Origin: CAVSMC01 sp963728935 | Lineage (GTDB): Bacteria > Pseudomonadota > Gammaproteobacteria > Burkholderiales > Casimicrobiaceae | Assembly (NCBI GenBank): GCA_963728935.1 | Contig: CAVSMC010000002.1 | Span: forward strand, 62,001-126,000 | Direction of reading: 5' to 3' | Length of the DNA stretch: 64,000 bases | In this document: positions 1 through 8,620 of the stretch, piece after piece | How the letters are laid out: every line of letters starts with the position of its first letter | Position numbering within the stretch: the first letter of the stretch is position 1 | Position numbers and translations under genes: made by a program | Notes under the pieces: model-generated | Told to the model about the DNA's origin: nothing | Seen by the model: only the letters and a program-made list of their open reading frames with translations | The model's database searches: none

Positions 1-1
1 G

Positions 2-91
2 CCGCGAGGCCGCGCGCCCGCCGTTGCGCCGGCGCCGCAGGGCCGTGCGCCCTCTGCACCCCCGCCGCAGGGCGGCGGGCGCCTGCGTTGA
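2..91 (+). CDS. C-terminal end of an upstream gene, probably a DUF3300 protein (cut by window edge)
   Basis: An open frame enters from the left edge and stops at TGA 89-91. The visible tail is Pro/Ala/Gly/Gln/Arg-rich low-complexity sequence (PRGRAPAVAPAPQ and similar). DUF3300 proteins usually end in such a tail, and DUF3300 genes are commonly followed by DUF2950 genes, as here. The identification rests on composition and on the neighbour only. The bulk of the gene lies outside the window. Confidence 0.45.
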   Translation, partial: PRGRAPAVAPAPQGRAPSAPPPQGGGRLR

Positions 92-124
92 CCCAACGCG
101 AATGATCCGATACGAGAGGCGACG

Positions 125-1084
125 ATGACGATTGCTTATCACGGGCGGACTGTCCTGGCCATTGCGTTCGGCTGTCTTGTCGGCGTGTTTGCGCCACCGG
201 CCGCTGCAGGCGATGCGACCGCGAACGCGCACCGCACTCTCCAGGAGAGCTTTGCGTCACCCGATGATGCGGTCCAGTCACTGGTAGCGGCGATTCGCTC
301 TGGTGACACAAGGCGAATTCATCAGGTGCTCGGCCCGAATAGTGGCAAGCTGATCCGCTCTGGCGATCCGGTGGCCGACGAGCAGTCACGCGCCCGCTTT
401 GTCGCCGCCTACGATAAGCGGTCGAAGATCGATGCGGATGGCGATGCGAAGGCCACGCTTCTCATCGGCGACAAGGATTGGCCGTTCCCTTTTCCGCTGG
501 TGAAGAGCGCCGACGGATGGAAGTTCGATGCCAAGTCCGGCGCGGATGAAATTCTCAACCGGCGCATCGGCCGCAACGAGCTTGCCGCGATCCAGGTGTG
601 TCTCGCGTACGTGGATGCGCAGCGAGAATACGCGTTGACCGAGGGTAATAGCGACGGCCTGCACCAGTACGCGATGAAACTCGTCAGCACGAGCGGCAAG
701 AAGGATGGCCTGTACTGGCGGACGGCTGAAGGACAACCGCTCAGTCCACTCGGGCCGCTCGCCGCGAAAGCAAAGGCGGAGGGCTACGGCAAGCGCGAAA
801 ACGCGGCAAACGAGCCGTACCACGGCTACTTCTACCGGATCCTGATCGCCCAAGGCAGCGACGCGCCAGGGGGTGCCTACAGCTATCTCGTCGACGGAAA
901 GATGATCGGCGGCTTTGCGCTGGTGGCCTATCCGGCTCGCTGGGGAGCATCGGGCGTGATGACGTTCATCGTCGACCACGACGGCGTCGTCTATCAAAAG
1001 AATCTGGGCAAGACAACCGCAGCGCTCGCGTTGGCAATGACAACCTTCAATCCGGATCACACCTGGTCGAAGGTCGAACAGTAG
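125..1084 (+). CDS. DUF2950 family secreted protein
   Basis: 319 residues, beginning with a signal peptide (about residues 1-28, ending near PPAAAGDA). The mature part reads as a DUF2950 protein: the opening FASPDDAVQSLVAAIRSGD, the middle KDWPFPFPLVKSADGWKFD, then YHGYFYRILIAQG and a closing segment with GVMTFIVDHDGVVYQKNLG. The function of the family is unknown; it is found in the envelope of many Proteobacteria and usually travels with DUF3300. The ATG at 125 follows GAGAGGCGACG, an acceptable ribosome-binding site. It probably forms a transcription unit with the truncated upstream gene. Confidence 0.85.
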   Translation: MTIAYHGRTVLAIAFGCLVGVFAPPAAAGDATANAHRTLQESFASPDDAVQSLVAAIRSGDTRRIHQVLGPNSGKLIRSGDPVADEQSRARFVAAYDKRSKIDADGDAKATLLIGDKDWPFPFPLVKSADGWKFDAKSGADEILNRRIGRNELAAIQVCLAYVDAQREYALTEGNSDGLHQYAMKLVSTSGKKDGLYWRTAEGQPLSPLGPLAAKAKAEGYGKRENAANEPYHGYFYRILIAQGSDAPGGAYSYLVDGKMIGGFALVAYPARWGASGVMTFIVDHDGVVYQKNLGKTTAALALAMTTFNPDHTWSKVEQ

Positions 1085-1302
1085 GACAGCACACCTCGAG
1101 CGCGGTCTGGGCGGCTGCGGCGCGCCCGATGGATCGTACCGGCGGACTCGACTGCTCGATCGACGTTGCGAGCTTGATTGCCGAAGTGTTCCCGAGAGAT
1201 GGACGACAGATCATTCCGGAGGCGTGGGTAACACTCCTGCACTTTGCGGAGGCGCAAGGTTCCTTGGCAGGAGTCGATCGATGGCGGCCGCTTTCCAGGC
1301 GT

Positions 1303-1716
1303 TCAGAACGTCACCGCGCTGCCGCCCACGGTATGAGACAGAAGCGAGGCGAGCCCCCTCACGCGCACCTCGCGCCGCCGCACGCCGGGTTGTGCGCAGA
1401 TCGCATCGCACGCGGAGCACAGCAGCAGCTGCCCGCCGGCTTCGAGGAACGAATCGATCAGGTCCGCGAGCGCCGGAAAGCCGGGCGCGTGCACGTGCTC
1501 GGCATGCCCGTCGTAGGCCCAGTGCGCGCCATCGCCCACCAGGAAAACGATCGTATCGAGATCCATCGCCTGCGCGGTGCAGGCGGCCGCGAGCGCGAGC
1601 GTGGCACGCTTGCCGCCGTCCTCGGGGCCGCTGGCGAGGATTACCGCATAAGCGTGGCGGGCCGGACGCGTCGGCGCCGCCGATGAAGGCGACGCGAAAA
1701 GCGAATTCACGTACAT
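1303..1716 (-). CDS. DsrE family sulfur-relay-like protein
   Basis: 137 residues with a DsrE/F-like fold pattern: a hydrophobic first strand (HAYAVILASGPEDGGK), a second strand after a helix (DLDTIVFLVGDGAHWA), then a helix and the strand GGQLLLCSACDAICAQPG, which carries two closely spaced cysteines where DsrE-type proteins bind persulfide sulfur. It lies 22 bp downstream of a TauE/SafE exporter on the same strand, so the two probably share a transcript and handle oxidised or reduced sulfur together. The exact substrate cannot be read from sequence. Confidence 0.75.
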   Translation of the reverse strand: MYVNSLFASPSSAAPTRPARHAYAVILASGPEDGGKRATLALAAACTAQAMDLDTIVFLVGDGAHWAYDGHAEHVHAPGFPALADLIDSFLEAGGQLLLCSACDAICAQPGVRRREVRVRGLASLLSHTVGGSAVTF

Positions 1717-1738
1717 GGGGCATCTTTCGTGTCTGTTG

Positions 1739-2614
1739 TCAAAACGCCCGCGCTAGCAGGCCCGTTCCCGAGACGATAAGAAGAACGCTGACCGCCGCGT
1801 GGAACTGACGCATGGTCATGCGACGGTACAGCGCGAAGCCGCCGACCGCGCCCAACAGCGCAAACGGGACGAGGCTCGCGTGGCGCAACGCATCGGCCTG
1901 CGGCGCTGCGCTCCACGTCAGGCAAGCGACGGTCACCACCTGCATCGCCAGGATGAACGGCTGATACACGGCGCGCTGCTGCACCTTGTCCCAGCCGCGC
2001 ATCGAGCACCAGATGGTCACCGCGAGACCTGGCGCGCCCGACAGGCCGCCGATGACGCCGCCGAGCGCACCGGCGAGCGCGTCGTGCCACGCCGCGCCGC
2101 GGACAGGGCCAGTCTGTCGACGCAGCAGCACGTAGCCGCCGTAGCCGGTCACGATTGCGCCGAGCACGGCCGCATAGAGCTTTGCATCGATGTGGACCAG
2201 CAGCGCGACACCGAGCGGCGTCGTCATCGCACCCGCGGCGAGCATCGGCGCGAGCGCGCGCCAGCGGATCGATGCGCGCAGCCGCCAGACCGCATAGCCC
2301 TGGATCGCGATCGAGCAGAGAGCCATCGTCATCACCGCCTGCACGGGATCGAACCGGAGGTAGGCAAGCGCGCTACCCGCGAGGGCAGCGAACGCGAAGC
2401 CGGCGATGCTCGACACTACCGCAGCCAGCAGGACGACCGCCGCGACCTCTCCGTCGGCCGCGGGTCCGGCGAGCATCCGTGCCGACTCGATGGCGACCAA
2501 AGCCGTGATCAGCGCCAGCGCGCCGCGCTCGCTCAAACAGACGCTGATCCAGCGCGCTGCCCATTGCATTGCACGTTCCATGCGAACTGCTGATCCCAAA
2601 TACAAGCCTGTCAA
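1739..2614 (-). CDS. TauE/SafE family (TSUP) membrane transporter
   Basis: About 270-290 residues, eight hydrophobic segments and the two-repeat layout of the TauE/SafE family, with conserved glycine-rich turns such as GALGGVIGGLSGAPGLAV at the start of the second half. These carriers export sulfite, sulfoacetate or related organosulfonates across the inner membrane. An internal ATG 33 bases in (MERAMQW, 2581) is an alternative start. Upstream of DsrE in a two-gene unit and divergent from the large regulator at 2862, which is the natural candidate to control it. Confidence 0.8.
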   Translation of the reverse strand: MTGLYLGSAVRMERAMQWAARWISVCLSERGALALITALVAIESARMLAGPAADGEVAAVVLLAAVVSSIAGFAFAALAGSALAYLRFDPVQAVMTMALCSIAIQGYAVWRLRASIRWRALAPMLAAGAMTTPLGVALLVHIDAKLYAAVLGAIVTGYGGYVLLRRQTGPVRGAAWHDALAGALGGVIGGLSGAPGLAVTIWCSMRGWDKVQQRAVYQPFILAMQVVTVACLTWSAAPQADALRHASLVPFALLGAVGGFALYRRMTMRQFHAAVSVLLIVSGTGLLARAF

Positions 2615-2861
2615 GAAAGAGCGTCAACTGGCGCAAGTCGGCCGCGACCAGCGCGCTCCAGCGTTTGAGCTGCTCGGGGCGGTTGCCGCCCGCCGAACCG
2701 AACCAGTGACGGCGAGTCTGGAGACGGCGAATCACAGCGCAGGTGCACTGTCGGGGAATCGGCCCGCTGGGGTCTTGAAAGCGCTGTGAAAACTTCTCCA
2801 AAGTGATGAATCGGACGCTGATAAGCTCGCGTACCGGTCCCACTCGCGTCTCGCCCTGCTC

Positions 2862-5441
2862 ATGATCACGTCGGGGGCCGCAGAACCCTTGCGGTTCGGC
2901 CGCTTCGAGCTGCAACCCAGCGAACGTCGTCTGCTCGTCGACGGTGAGCCTGTTGCGCTCGGTGCGCGCGCGTTCGACGTGTTGCTGGCGCTCGCCGAGT
3001 GCCCCGGCCGCCTCGTCAGCAAGCGCGCGTTGATGGACCTTGTGTGGCCCGGTCTCGTGGTGCAGGAGAACAATCTTGCCGCGCAGGTCAGCGCGCTCCG
3101 CAAGGTGGTCGGCGAGGCAGTGATCGCGACGATCCCGGGACGCGGCTATCGCTTCGTCGCACGAGCGGAGCCGGTAGCCCCGACGCGTGACAGCCCACCG
3201 TCGCCGCCGGCACCGCCGCCGTCGCTGCGCACGAACCTGCCGGTCGAACTGCCCGCCCTTCTGGGACGCGCGTACGAACTGTATGCGCTCGGCGCGCTGA
3301 TAGACGGTCACCGTCTGGTAAGCGTCGTCGGCGCCGGCGGGATAGGCAAATCGCTGCTGACGCAGCATCTGCTGCACGCGCGGCGCGGCGCGTATCCGCA
3401 GGGCGTGTGCTGGGTCGAGCTGGCGTCGGTGACGGAGCCTGCCGCGTTGCCCGGCGCGGTCGCGACCGCGCTCGGCGTCGAGGCCGGTCACGGCGAGCCG
3501 CTCGCTGCGCTGGTGGCCGCGGTGGCGCCGCTGACGCTGCTGCTCGCGCTCGACAACGCCGAACATCTGCTCGACGCCGTGGCTGGGGTCGCCAAGGCGC
3601 TGCTCGACGCGGCGCCCGGTCTGCGCATGGTCGTGACCAGCCAGGCGCCCCTGCGGCTCACTGCCGAACGCGTGCTCCGCCTGGGGCCGCTCGCCGTACC
3701 GGGCGAGGCGCTGCCCGCGACGCAGGCGTTGCAGTATGGCGCGGTGGCGCTGTTCGCGGAGCGCGCGCACGCGATCGACGGGCGCTTTGCGTTCGGCGAG
3801 GCCAATGTCGCGGCGGTGATCGAGATCTGCCGCGCGCTCGACGGTCTGCCGCTCGCCATCGAGCTGGCCGCGGCACGCGCTCCGACGCTCGGCGTGCAGA
3901 CGCTGCTGGCGTCGATGCAGGACCGCCTGAAGCTGCTGACAGCGAGTCGCGACCGCACGGCACCCGAGCGGCAGCAGACGCTGCGCGCGGCGCTCGAATG
4001 GAGCCACGGGCTGCTCACGCCGGGGGAACAGACGGTGTTTCGGCGCTTGGGCGTCATCGCGGGCAGCGCGTCGCTCGGCCTGATCGAGCAGGTGGTGGCC
4101 GACGACGGTGCGGGCGGCGAACTCGACCGCTGGGACGTGCTGGACGCGCTCGACACGCTGATCGACCGCTCGCTGGTGACCGTGCTGTCGATCGACGACG
4201 ACCGCGAGCCGCGCTACCGCCTGCTCGAATCGCCGCGCGCGTATGCGCTCGAACGCCTCGAAGCCGCCGGCGAGCGCGCAACGGTGCAACGCCGGCATGC
4301 CTATGCGGTCGCCGCGATGTTCGATACGGCGTACGTGGACTACTTTAGCGGCCGCGCCGGCGCCGACGAGTGGATGCAGCAGCGCGAGCCGGATTTCGAC
4401 AACGCCCGCGACGCCCTGCAGTGGGCGCGCAGGGAGCACGAGGTCGACGTGGAGTTGCGCGTCGGCGCGACGCTGCTGCGCGCGCTGCCGTCGTCGCTGC
4501 ACGCCGAACGCATGGCGCTCGCCTCCGCGTGCGAGGCCCGGCTCGATTCCGCGTTGCCCGAGCCGTTACAGTTTCAGGTGTGGATCGAACTAAGCTGTGC
4601 GCTCGCCGACACGTACAAGCAGCGCGCTCGCCAAGCCGCTCTGCGGGCGTTGCGCCTCGCGCGCGAGCTCGACGGCTCTCAGCGCGACCGCTTCGCGCTG
4701 TACCACGCGCTCGCACGCTGCGCGAGCGCCGCCGCGCAAGGCGGCGATTTGCCGGCCGCGCGTGCGCTCCTCGATGAAGCACGGGCGCTCGAAGATTCAA
4801 CCTGGCCTGCACAGCGGCTGCTTTGGGGCGCCGAAGCCGGACAGTGGGTCGCGCGCATGAACGGCGACACCGCCGACGCTTTGGCGCGCGGCCGGAGACT
4901 GGTGACGTTAGACCGCGAGCGCGGCAGCGTGACCGGAACGTATGCTGCGATTTCGACCGGCAATCTCATCGATGCCGAGCTCGCGGCCGGCGACGCGCAA
5001 AGCGCAGCGCGCTCCGGCGCCGCTCTCGTCGAGTGGCTGCGTGGCACGCGTCATGAATACGCGCTGACGTTTGCACGCATCAATCTGATGGCCGCATTGC
5101 TTGCCGTGGACGATTGCGCGCAGGCCCGTACGATCGCGCAGGCGGCGTGGGAGAAAGCGCCGGCCTTTGACGTGCAGCACGCCGCGGCCGCGTATCTCGC
5201 GCTGCTGGCTGCGCTCGAACGCCGTCCCCGCGCCGCGGCGCAACTCGTCGGCTATTCGGAGGCGATTTACGCCGCGCGCGACGAAGTACGCGAAGCGAAC
5301 GAAACCGCCGCGACGAATCGAGCGCGGACGTTGGCAGCAGCGGCGCTGGGCGAGGCGGCGTTCGATCGATTGTGTGCCGCAGGGGCGAAGCTGCGTGACG
5401 CCGAGATCCGAGCGATCGCGTTCGCGACGGTCGACGTCTAG
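2862..5441 (+). CDS. Winged-helix / STAND-type NTPase transcriptional regulator
   Basis: 859 residues. Residues about 7-102 are an OmpR/CadC-type winged helix (LRFGRFELQPSERRLLVDG, then the recognition-helix region and IPGRGYRFVARAEP). A proline-rich linker follows, then an NTPase domain with Walker A GAGGIGKS (about 157-164) and Walker B LLLALDNAEHLL. The rest is alpha-helical repeat sequence of TPR type rich in Arg/Ala. There is no receiver domain and no transmembrane segment, so signal input is probably ligand or protein binding at the repeats. It is transcribed away from the TauE/DsrE pair across a 247-bp gap, suggesting local control. The ATG at 2862 has no strong ribosome-binding site. 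Confidence 0.8.
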   Translation: MITSGAAEPLRFGRFELQPSERRLLVDGEPVALGARAFDVLLALAECPGRLVSKRALMDLVWPGLVVQENNLAAQVSALRKVVGEAVIATIPGRGYRFVARAEPVAPTRDSPPSPPAPPPSLRTNLPVELPALLGRAYELYALGALIDGHRLVSVVGAGGIGKSLLTQHLLHARRGAYPQGVCWVELASVTEPAALPGAVATALGVEAGHGEPLAALVAAVAPLTLLLALDNAEHLLDAVAGVAKALLDAAPGLRMVVTSQAPLRLTAERVLRLGPLAVPGEALPATQALQYGAVALFAERAHAIDGRFAFGEANVAAVIEICRALDGLPLAIELAAARAPTLGVQTLLASMQDRLKLLTASRDRTAPERQQTLRAALEWSHGLLTPGEQTVFRRLGVIAGSASLGLIEQVVADDGAGGELDRWDVLDALDTLIDRSLVTVLSIDDDREPRYRLLESPRAYALERLEAAGERATVQRRHAYAVAAMFDTAYVDYFSGRAGADEWMQQREPDFDNARDALQWARREHEVDVELRVGATLLRALPSSLHAERMALASACEARLDSALPEPLQFQVWIELSCALADTYKQRARQAALRALRLARELDGSQRDRFALYHALARCASAAAQGGDLPAARALLDEARALEDSTWPAQRLLWGAEAGQWVARMNGDTADALARGRRLVTLDRERGSVTGTYAAISTGNLIDAELAAGDAQSAARSGAALVEWLRGTRHEYALTFARINLMAALLAVDDCAQARTIAQAAWEKAPAFDVQHAAAAYLALLAALERRPRAAAQLVGYSEAIYAARDEVREANETAATNRARTLAAAALGEAAFDRLCAAGAKLRDAEIRAIAFATVDV

Positions 5442-5580
5442 AAGCCGCGCGCGGCCGATCCAAAGCGGTGCGCTTCGGCGCGCTGCCGCCGCGCTCGCTT
5501 ATTCCCACGTGTGCCGGGCGTCGACATACAACCGCAAGCCGCCATGAGCCACCTGACCAGCGCATCAAACCGGAGATGTA

Positions 5581-5593
5581 ATGGACGCCTCCC
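5581..5593 (+). repeat. Left inverted repeat of the IS1111-type element
   Basis: ATGGACGCCTCCC. Exact reverse complement of the repeat at 6972-6984, on the other side of the transposase gene. Confidence 0.85.
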
Positions 5594-5703
5594 TCCCCGC
5601 CTCGGGATGAGGGGGCAAAGAAGGAGCCCTCGCGATACCCGACGGCATCGAAGTGCCAAAGTGGTGGTTCTGCAACGACCACTGAGGGTAAGGAGGGCTC
5701 GAG

Positions 5704-6723
5704 ATGAAGATTACGACGTTTGGATTGGATTTGGCAAAGCGAGTGTTCCAGCTGCACTGGGTGGATATGGAGACGGGCGAGATCTGCCGGCGGCAATTGA
5801 AGCGCGATCAGCTGACGGAATTCTTTGCCAACCGCAAGCCGTCGATCGTGGCGATGGAGGCCTGCGGTAGTGCGCACTACTGGGCGAGGAAGCTCAAGGG
5901 GTTTGGGCACGAGGTGAGGCTGATCGCGACGCAATTCGTGCGCGCGTTCGTGCAGACCAACAAGACCGATGCGGCGGATGCGCGGGCGATCTGGGAAGCC
6001 GCGCAGCGGCCAGGGATGAGGTTCGTGGCGGTGAAGAGCGAAGCGCAGCAGAGTGTGCTGCTGCTGCACCGCATGCGCGAACAGTTGGTGAAGATGAGGA
6101 CGATGCAGGTCAACCAGTTGCGGGGGCTGCTATACGAATTTGGCGCCGAGCTGCCGCAAGGTCGGCAAAGAGGCATCGAGCGCATCGGCAACGAACTGGA
6201 GAGGCTCGCCGGCGTGCTCTCGGGGATGGTCATCGCCACCATCCAGGAGCAACTGAAACGCATCGAGGCGTTGGACAAGGATATTGCCGAGATCGAGAAG
6301 AAGCTCGCGCTCTGGAAGAAGGAAGACAAGGCGGCGCGGCGGTTGATGGAGATTCCGGGGGTGGGCTTGCTTACGGCGACAGCGGCGGTAGCCACGATTG
6401 GGGATGCCAAGACGTTCAAGTCGGCTCGAGAGTTCGCCGCTTTCCTGGGGCTAGTGCCACGGCAGAGCGGCACCGGTGGCCGCGTAAAGCTGCTGGGGAT
6501 CAGCAAACGCGGTGATGTGTACCTGCGCACGCTGCTCATTCACGGGGCCCGCTCGGTGATCACTCATGCGAAAGAGCGCGAAGCGTGGTTGGAGAAGCTG
6601 CTGGCGCGTCGGCCACTGAACGTGGCAGTGGTAGCGCTGGCCAACAAGATGGCGCGCACGATCTGGGCGCTACTGGCTCATGATCGGACGTATGACAAGT
6701 GTTACGTGGCGCACGCCGCGTAG
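5704..6723 (+). CDS. IS110 family transposase (IS1111 type, DEDD)
   Basis: 339 residues, full length for the family. The N-terminal DEDD RuvC-like domain shows the first aspartate in GLDLAKRVFQLHW (Asp9), the glutamate in AMEACGSAHYW and the Asp in KTDAADARAIWE. The middle is a long coiled helix (IEALDKDIAEIEKKLALWKK). The C-terminal transposase-20 domain has IPGVGLLTATAAVATIG, FAAFLGLVPRQSGTGG and GISKRGDVYLRTLLIHGA with the usual serine region. Start ATG 5704 follows AAGGAGGGCTCGAG. It catalyses transposition through a circular intermediate, as known for the family. No lesion seen, so probably active. Confidence 0.95.
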   Translation: MKITTFGLDLAKRVFQLHWVDMETGEICRRQLKRDQLTEFFANRKPSIVAMEACGSAHYWARKLKGFGHEVRLIATQFVRAFVQTNKTDAADARAIWEAAQRPGMRFVAVKSEAQQSVLLLHRMREQLVKMRTMQVNQLRGLLYEFGAELPQGRQRGIERIGNELERLAGVLSGMVIATIQEQLKRIEALDKDIAEIEKKLALWKKEDKAARRLMEIPGVGLLTATAAVATIGDAKTFKSAREFAAFLGLVPRQSGTGGRVKLLGISKRGDVYLRTLLIHGARSVITHAKEREAWLEKLLARRPLNVAVVALANKMARTIWALLAHDRTYDKCYVAHAA

Positions 6724-6971
6724 AAGATCAACCAACCACAAGGAGTGGATGGCTGAAAGGTTGCGCAGGTTGATGTGCGATTGATGGCGTGACAGGTCGG
6801 ACCGCGGGGAAGCAAACCTGAATGACTGTGAGTCCCTCGAGGACACACCGGAGATGAGGTCTCCCCGGCGAATTCCATCAGGGCCAGCAGGCTTTGTCGC
6901 CTGCAACTACAGGCCGGATATAAGACTGCAGCCAGATCTTCTCGCCGAGATCAAACACCACTTGCCAAACC

Positions 6972-6984
6972 GGGAGGCGTCCAT
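6972..6984 (-). repeat. Right inverted repeat of the IS1111-type element
   Basis: GGGAGGCGTCCAT. Exact reverse complement of the repeat at 5581-5593; it lies about 250 bp downstream of the transposase stop codon. Confidence 0.85.
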
Positions 6985-7068
6985 ATAAGCAGTCATGCTC
7001 GTCGAGAATAGACCGAACGAGACGCTGGAGCGCAAGCTGTCGCGAGACTAAATGCGATGACGAGACAA

Positions 7069-7713
7069 TCAAGTCCCGACGCGGCGGCGCTTCGTCGCGT
7101 TGGCTTCCGCGAGGCCGGCGCGCAGCAAGGCCGTGGCGGCCCATCTTAGGACGGCGAGCGCTTCCTTGTCGCTGTCGATGCGGCAGACGTCCTTCACCAC
7201 CACCATGGCCTCGATGCTGAGCGTGAGGGCGAGCGCGGCGCGCAGGCGCCGGTACCGCGTCTCGGTGAAGTCGCGCCGCGCAGGCTCGAGCACCTTGTCG
7301 AGCCAGCGCATGCGCCGACCCTCACGCACCGCAACCACCTCGTCGCCGCGCGCACGCGCCTTGAGCCAAGTATCCAGGTACGTGCGCAGCGCGGTTCGCA
7401 TCGGCACCTCCTCCGCGAACACGATGGGGTTGAATCGCTCGAGCAGCGCGAGCAGGCGCGCCTCGACGTCGACGCCGCGCAGATTCTCGACCAGCGTCTC
7501 GACCCGCTGCGTCGAGGGCGTGATGTTGGAGATCTCGACCAGCAGCGATTCGTGGGTCGGGAAGTAGCGGTACGCGGTGGCACGGGACACCCGCGCCGCC
7601 TCGGCGGCCTCGGCGACAGTCGGCGCGGCGCCGGCGCGCATCAGCGCCCGCGCCGCCTCGACTAGCGCGGCGCGGGTGCGCATCTTCTGTTGCGCCCGTC
7701 CCGAGACGTCCAT
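7069..7713 (-). CDS. TetR/AcrR family transcriptional repressor
   Basis: About 214 residues from the ATG at 7713 (MDVSGRAQQKMR). Residues 10-60 form the TetR helix-turn-helix: RAALVEAARALMRAG, PTVAEAAEAARVSRATAYRYFPTHESLLVEI. The C-terminal ligand domain is not assignable to a subfamily. The open frame extends to a GTG at 7746, but the ATG at 7713 is preferred because it leaves the repeated operator-like sequence at 7718-7734 outside the gene. Divergent from the NTF2-like gene at 7800, sharing one control region, so it most likely represses that gene and itself. Confidence 0.85.
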   Translation of the reverse strand: MDVSGRAQQKMRTRAALVEAARALMRAGAAPTVAEAAEAARVSRATAYRYFPTHESLLVEISNITPSTQRVETLVENLRGVDVEARLLALLERFNPIVFAEEVPMRTALRTYLDTWLKARARGDEVVAVREGRRMRWLDKVLEPARRDFTETRYRRLRAALALTLSIEAMVVVKDVCRIDSDKEALAVLRWAATALLRAGLAEANATKRRRVGT

Positions 7714-7717
7714 CTCA

Positions 7718-7771
7718 TCATGATACACAAGTCTCTTGACAGCCACCAGTTGTTTCGTGATACTCGTGTCT
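7718..7771. promoter_or_regulatory. Divergent control region with paired operator-like repeats and a sigma70 promoter
   Basis: Two 17-bp near copies in direct orientation, TCATGATACACAAGTCT (7718-7734) and TCGTGATACTCGTGTCT (7755-7771), match at 13 of 17 positions and are 37 bp apart. Between and over them lies a good promoter for the rightward gene: TTGACA at 7736-7741, a 17-bp spacer and GATACT at 7759-7764. The second repeat covers the -10 box, which is where a TetR repressor would block transcription. Binding by the adjacent TetR protein is inferred. Confidence 0.55.
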
Positions 7772-7799
7772 CACGAACCTTTCAACGGCGAGGAGAGCC

Positions 7800-8249
7800 A
7801 TGGCAATGACCCGGAAGCAAATGGACGAGCTCATCAACCAGCACTTCGGCTTCGAGGCCGCCGACGACGTCGACGGCGTGCTTGCCAGCCTCGCTGACGA
7901 GGTGCGCCATGAGGTTGTACCTTCGCCGATGGGTGAGCAGACCGACAAGGCGGGCATCCGCGCCTTCTACAAGATGCTGTTCGCCGACCTCAAGGGCGAC
8001 GGCGTTACGCCGCTGCGCCGCCTCTACGGCGAAGACTTCGTCGTCGACGAGACGCTCTGGCACGGCCGCGTCGTCGACGGCCGGCCATTTCTCATGCCCG
8101 GCATGAGCGGCAAGGTAAGCTTTCGGCTCCTGCACGTGTTCGAGTTACGCGACGGCAAGATCTCGAGCGAGCAGGTATGGTGCGACCTCGCCGCCCTGCA
8201 GCGCCAGCTCAACGCCGAGGCACCTGCGAGCGCAGGGGTCGGCGAATAG
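7800..8249 (+). CDS. NTF2-like / SnoaL-like protein
   Basis: 149 residues. The cone-shaped NTF2 fold is suggested by length and by the pattern of an N-terminal helix (RKQMDELINQHFGFEAADDVDGVLASLADEVRHEVV), a hydrophobic middle and a strand-rich end (GRPFLMPGMSGKVSFRLLHVFELRDGKISSEQVWCDL). The DGKI..EQVW ending is typical of SnoaL-like ester cyclase/isomerase relatives. The fold hosts hydrolases, isomerases and binding proteins, so no reaction can be assigned. It is expressed from the promoter at 7736-7764 and is probably regulated by the divergent TetR protein. Confidence 0.75.
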   Translation: MAMTRKQMDELINQHFGFEAADDVDGVLASLADEVRHEVVPSPMGEQTDKAGIRAFYKMLFADLKGDGVTPLRRLYGEDFVVDETLWHGRVVDGRPFLMPGMSGKVSFRLLHVFELRDGKISSEQVWCDLAALQRQLNAEAPASAGVGE

Positions 8250-8620
8250 ACGTCGTTCGCTGGTGCGGTGGTGCGAACGCCGGAAGCCGACGACGCCCGG
8301 CTTGGCCCGGCCGCCTACCGCCGCAGCGATCTCGCGCTGCGGCCGGATCCTACGCGGTCGCCGGCAACGGACCGTGATGGACTGGGAATACCACGTCTGC
8401 TTGCTGTCACATTGAATGATGACGCGGACGGTGCGGCTTCGCGAAGGTACCAGCAGGTGGATTGCGAGGATGTGAGAAGTCCGCGCATGGGACGAACCGT
8501 ACCACGACCGCTCGCGCTCGCAAGGCTTCACCGCACGGGCGGATGCCCTCTTACTGCGAATTCGCCACCCGCAGGCAGCGTGCGGGCCGCGAACCTCGCA
8601 GTGCTGCACTTGCCTTTTGG
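8250..8620. other. Spacer without a recognisable gene
   Basis: 371 bp between the converging NTF2-like and cupin genes. Short open frames on both strands have no recognisable domains or ribosome-binding sites. No clear terminator hairpin with a T-run was seen. Confidence 0.5.

Larger units (their letters stand above)
5581..6984 (+). mobile_element. IS110 family element, IS1111 subgroup
   Basis: A complete element of about 1.4 kb built around one transposase gene. The sequence ATGGACGCCTCCC at 5581-5593 recurs as its exact reverse complement GGGAGGCGTCCAT at 6972-6984, a 13-bp perfect inverted repeat flanking the transposase. Inverted repeats slightly inside the true ends are a feature of the IS1111 subgroup; classical IS110 members lack them. 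The real insertion edges therefore probably lie a few bases outside these coordinates. No target duplication is evident, as expected for the subgroup. The intergenic left flank and intact transposase suggest a recent arrival. Confidence 0.85.

Noticed and set aside
2373..4502. Long minus-strand open frame opposite the winged-helix/NTPase regulator
   Set aside because: Gln/Arg-rich shadow sequence; it overlaps two supported genes and shows no family motif.
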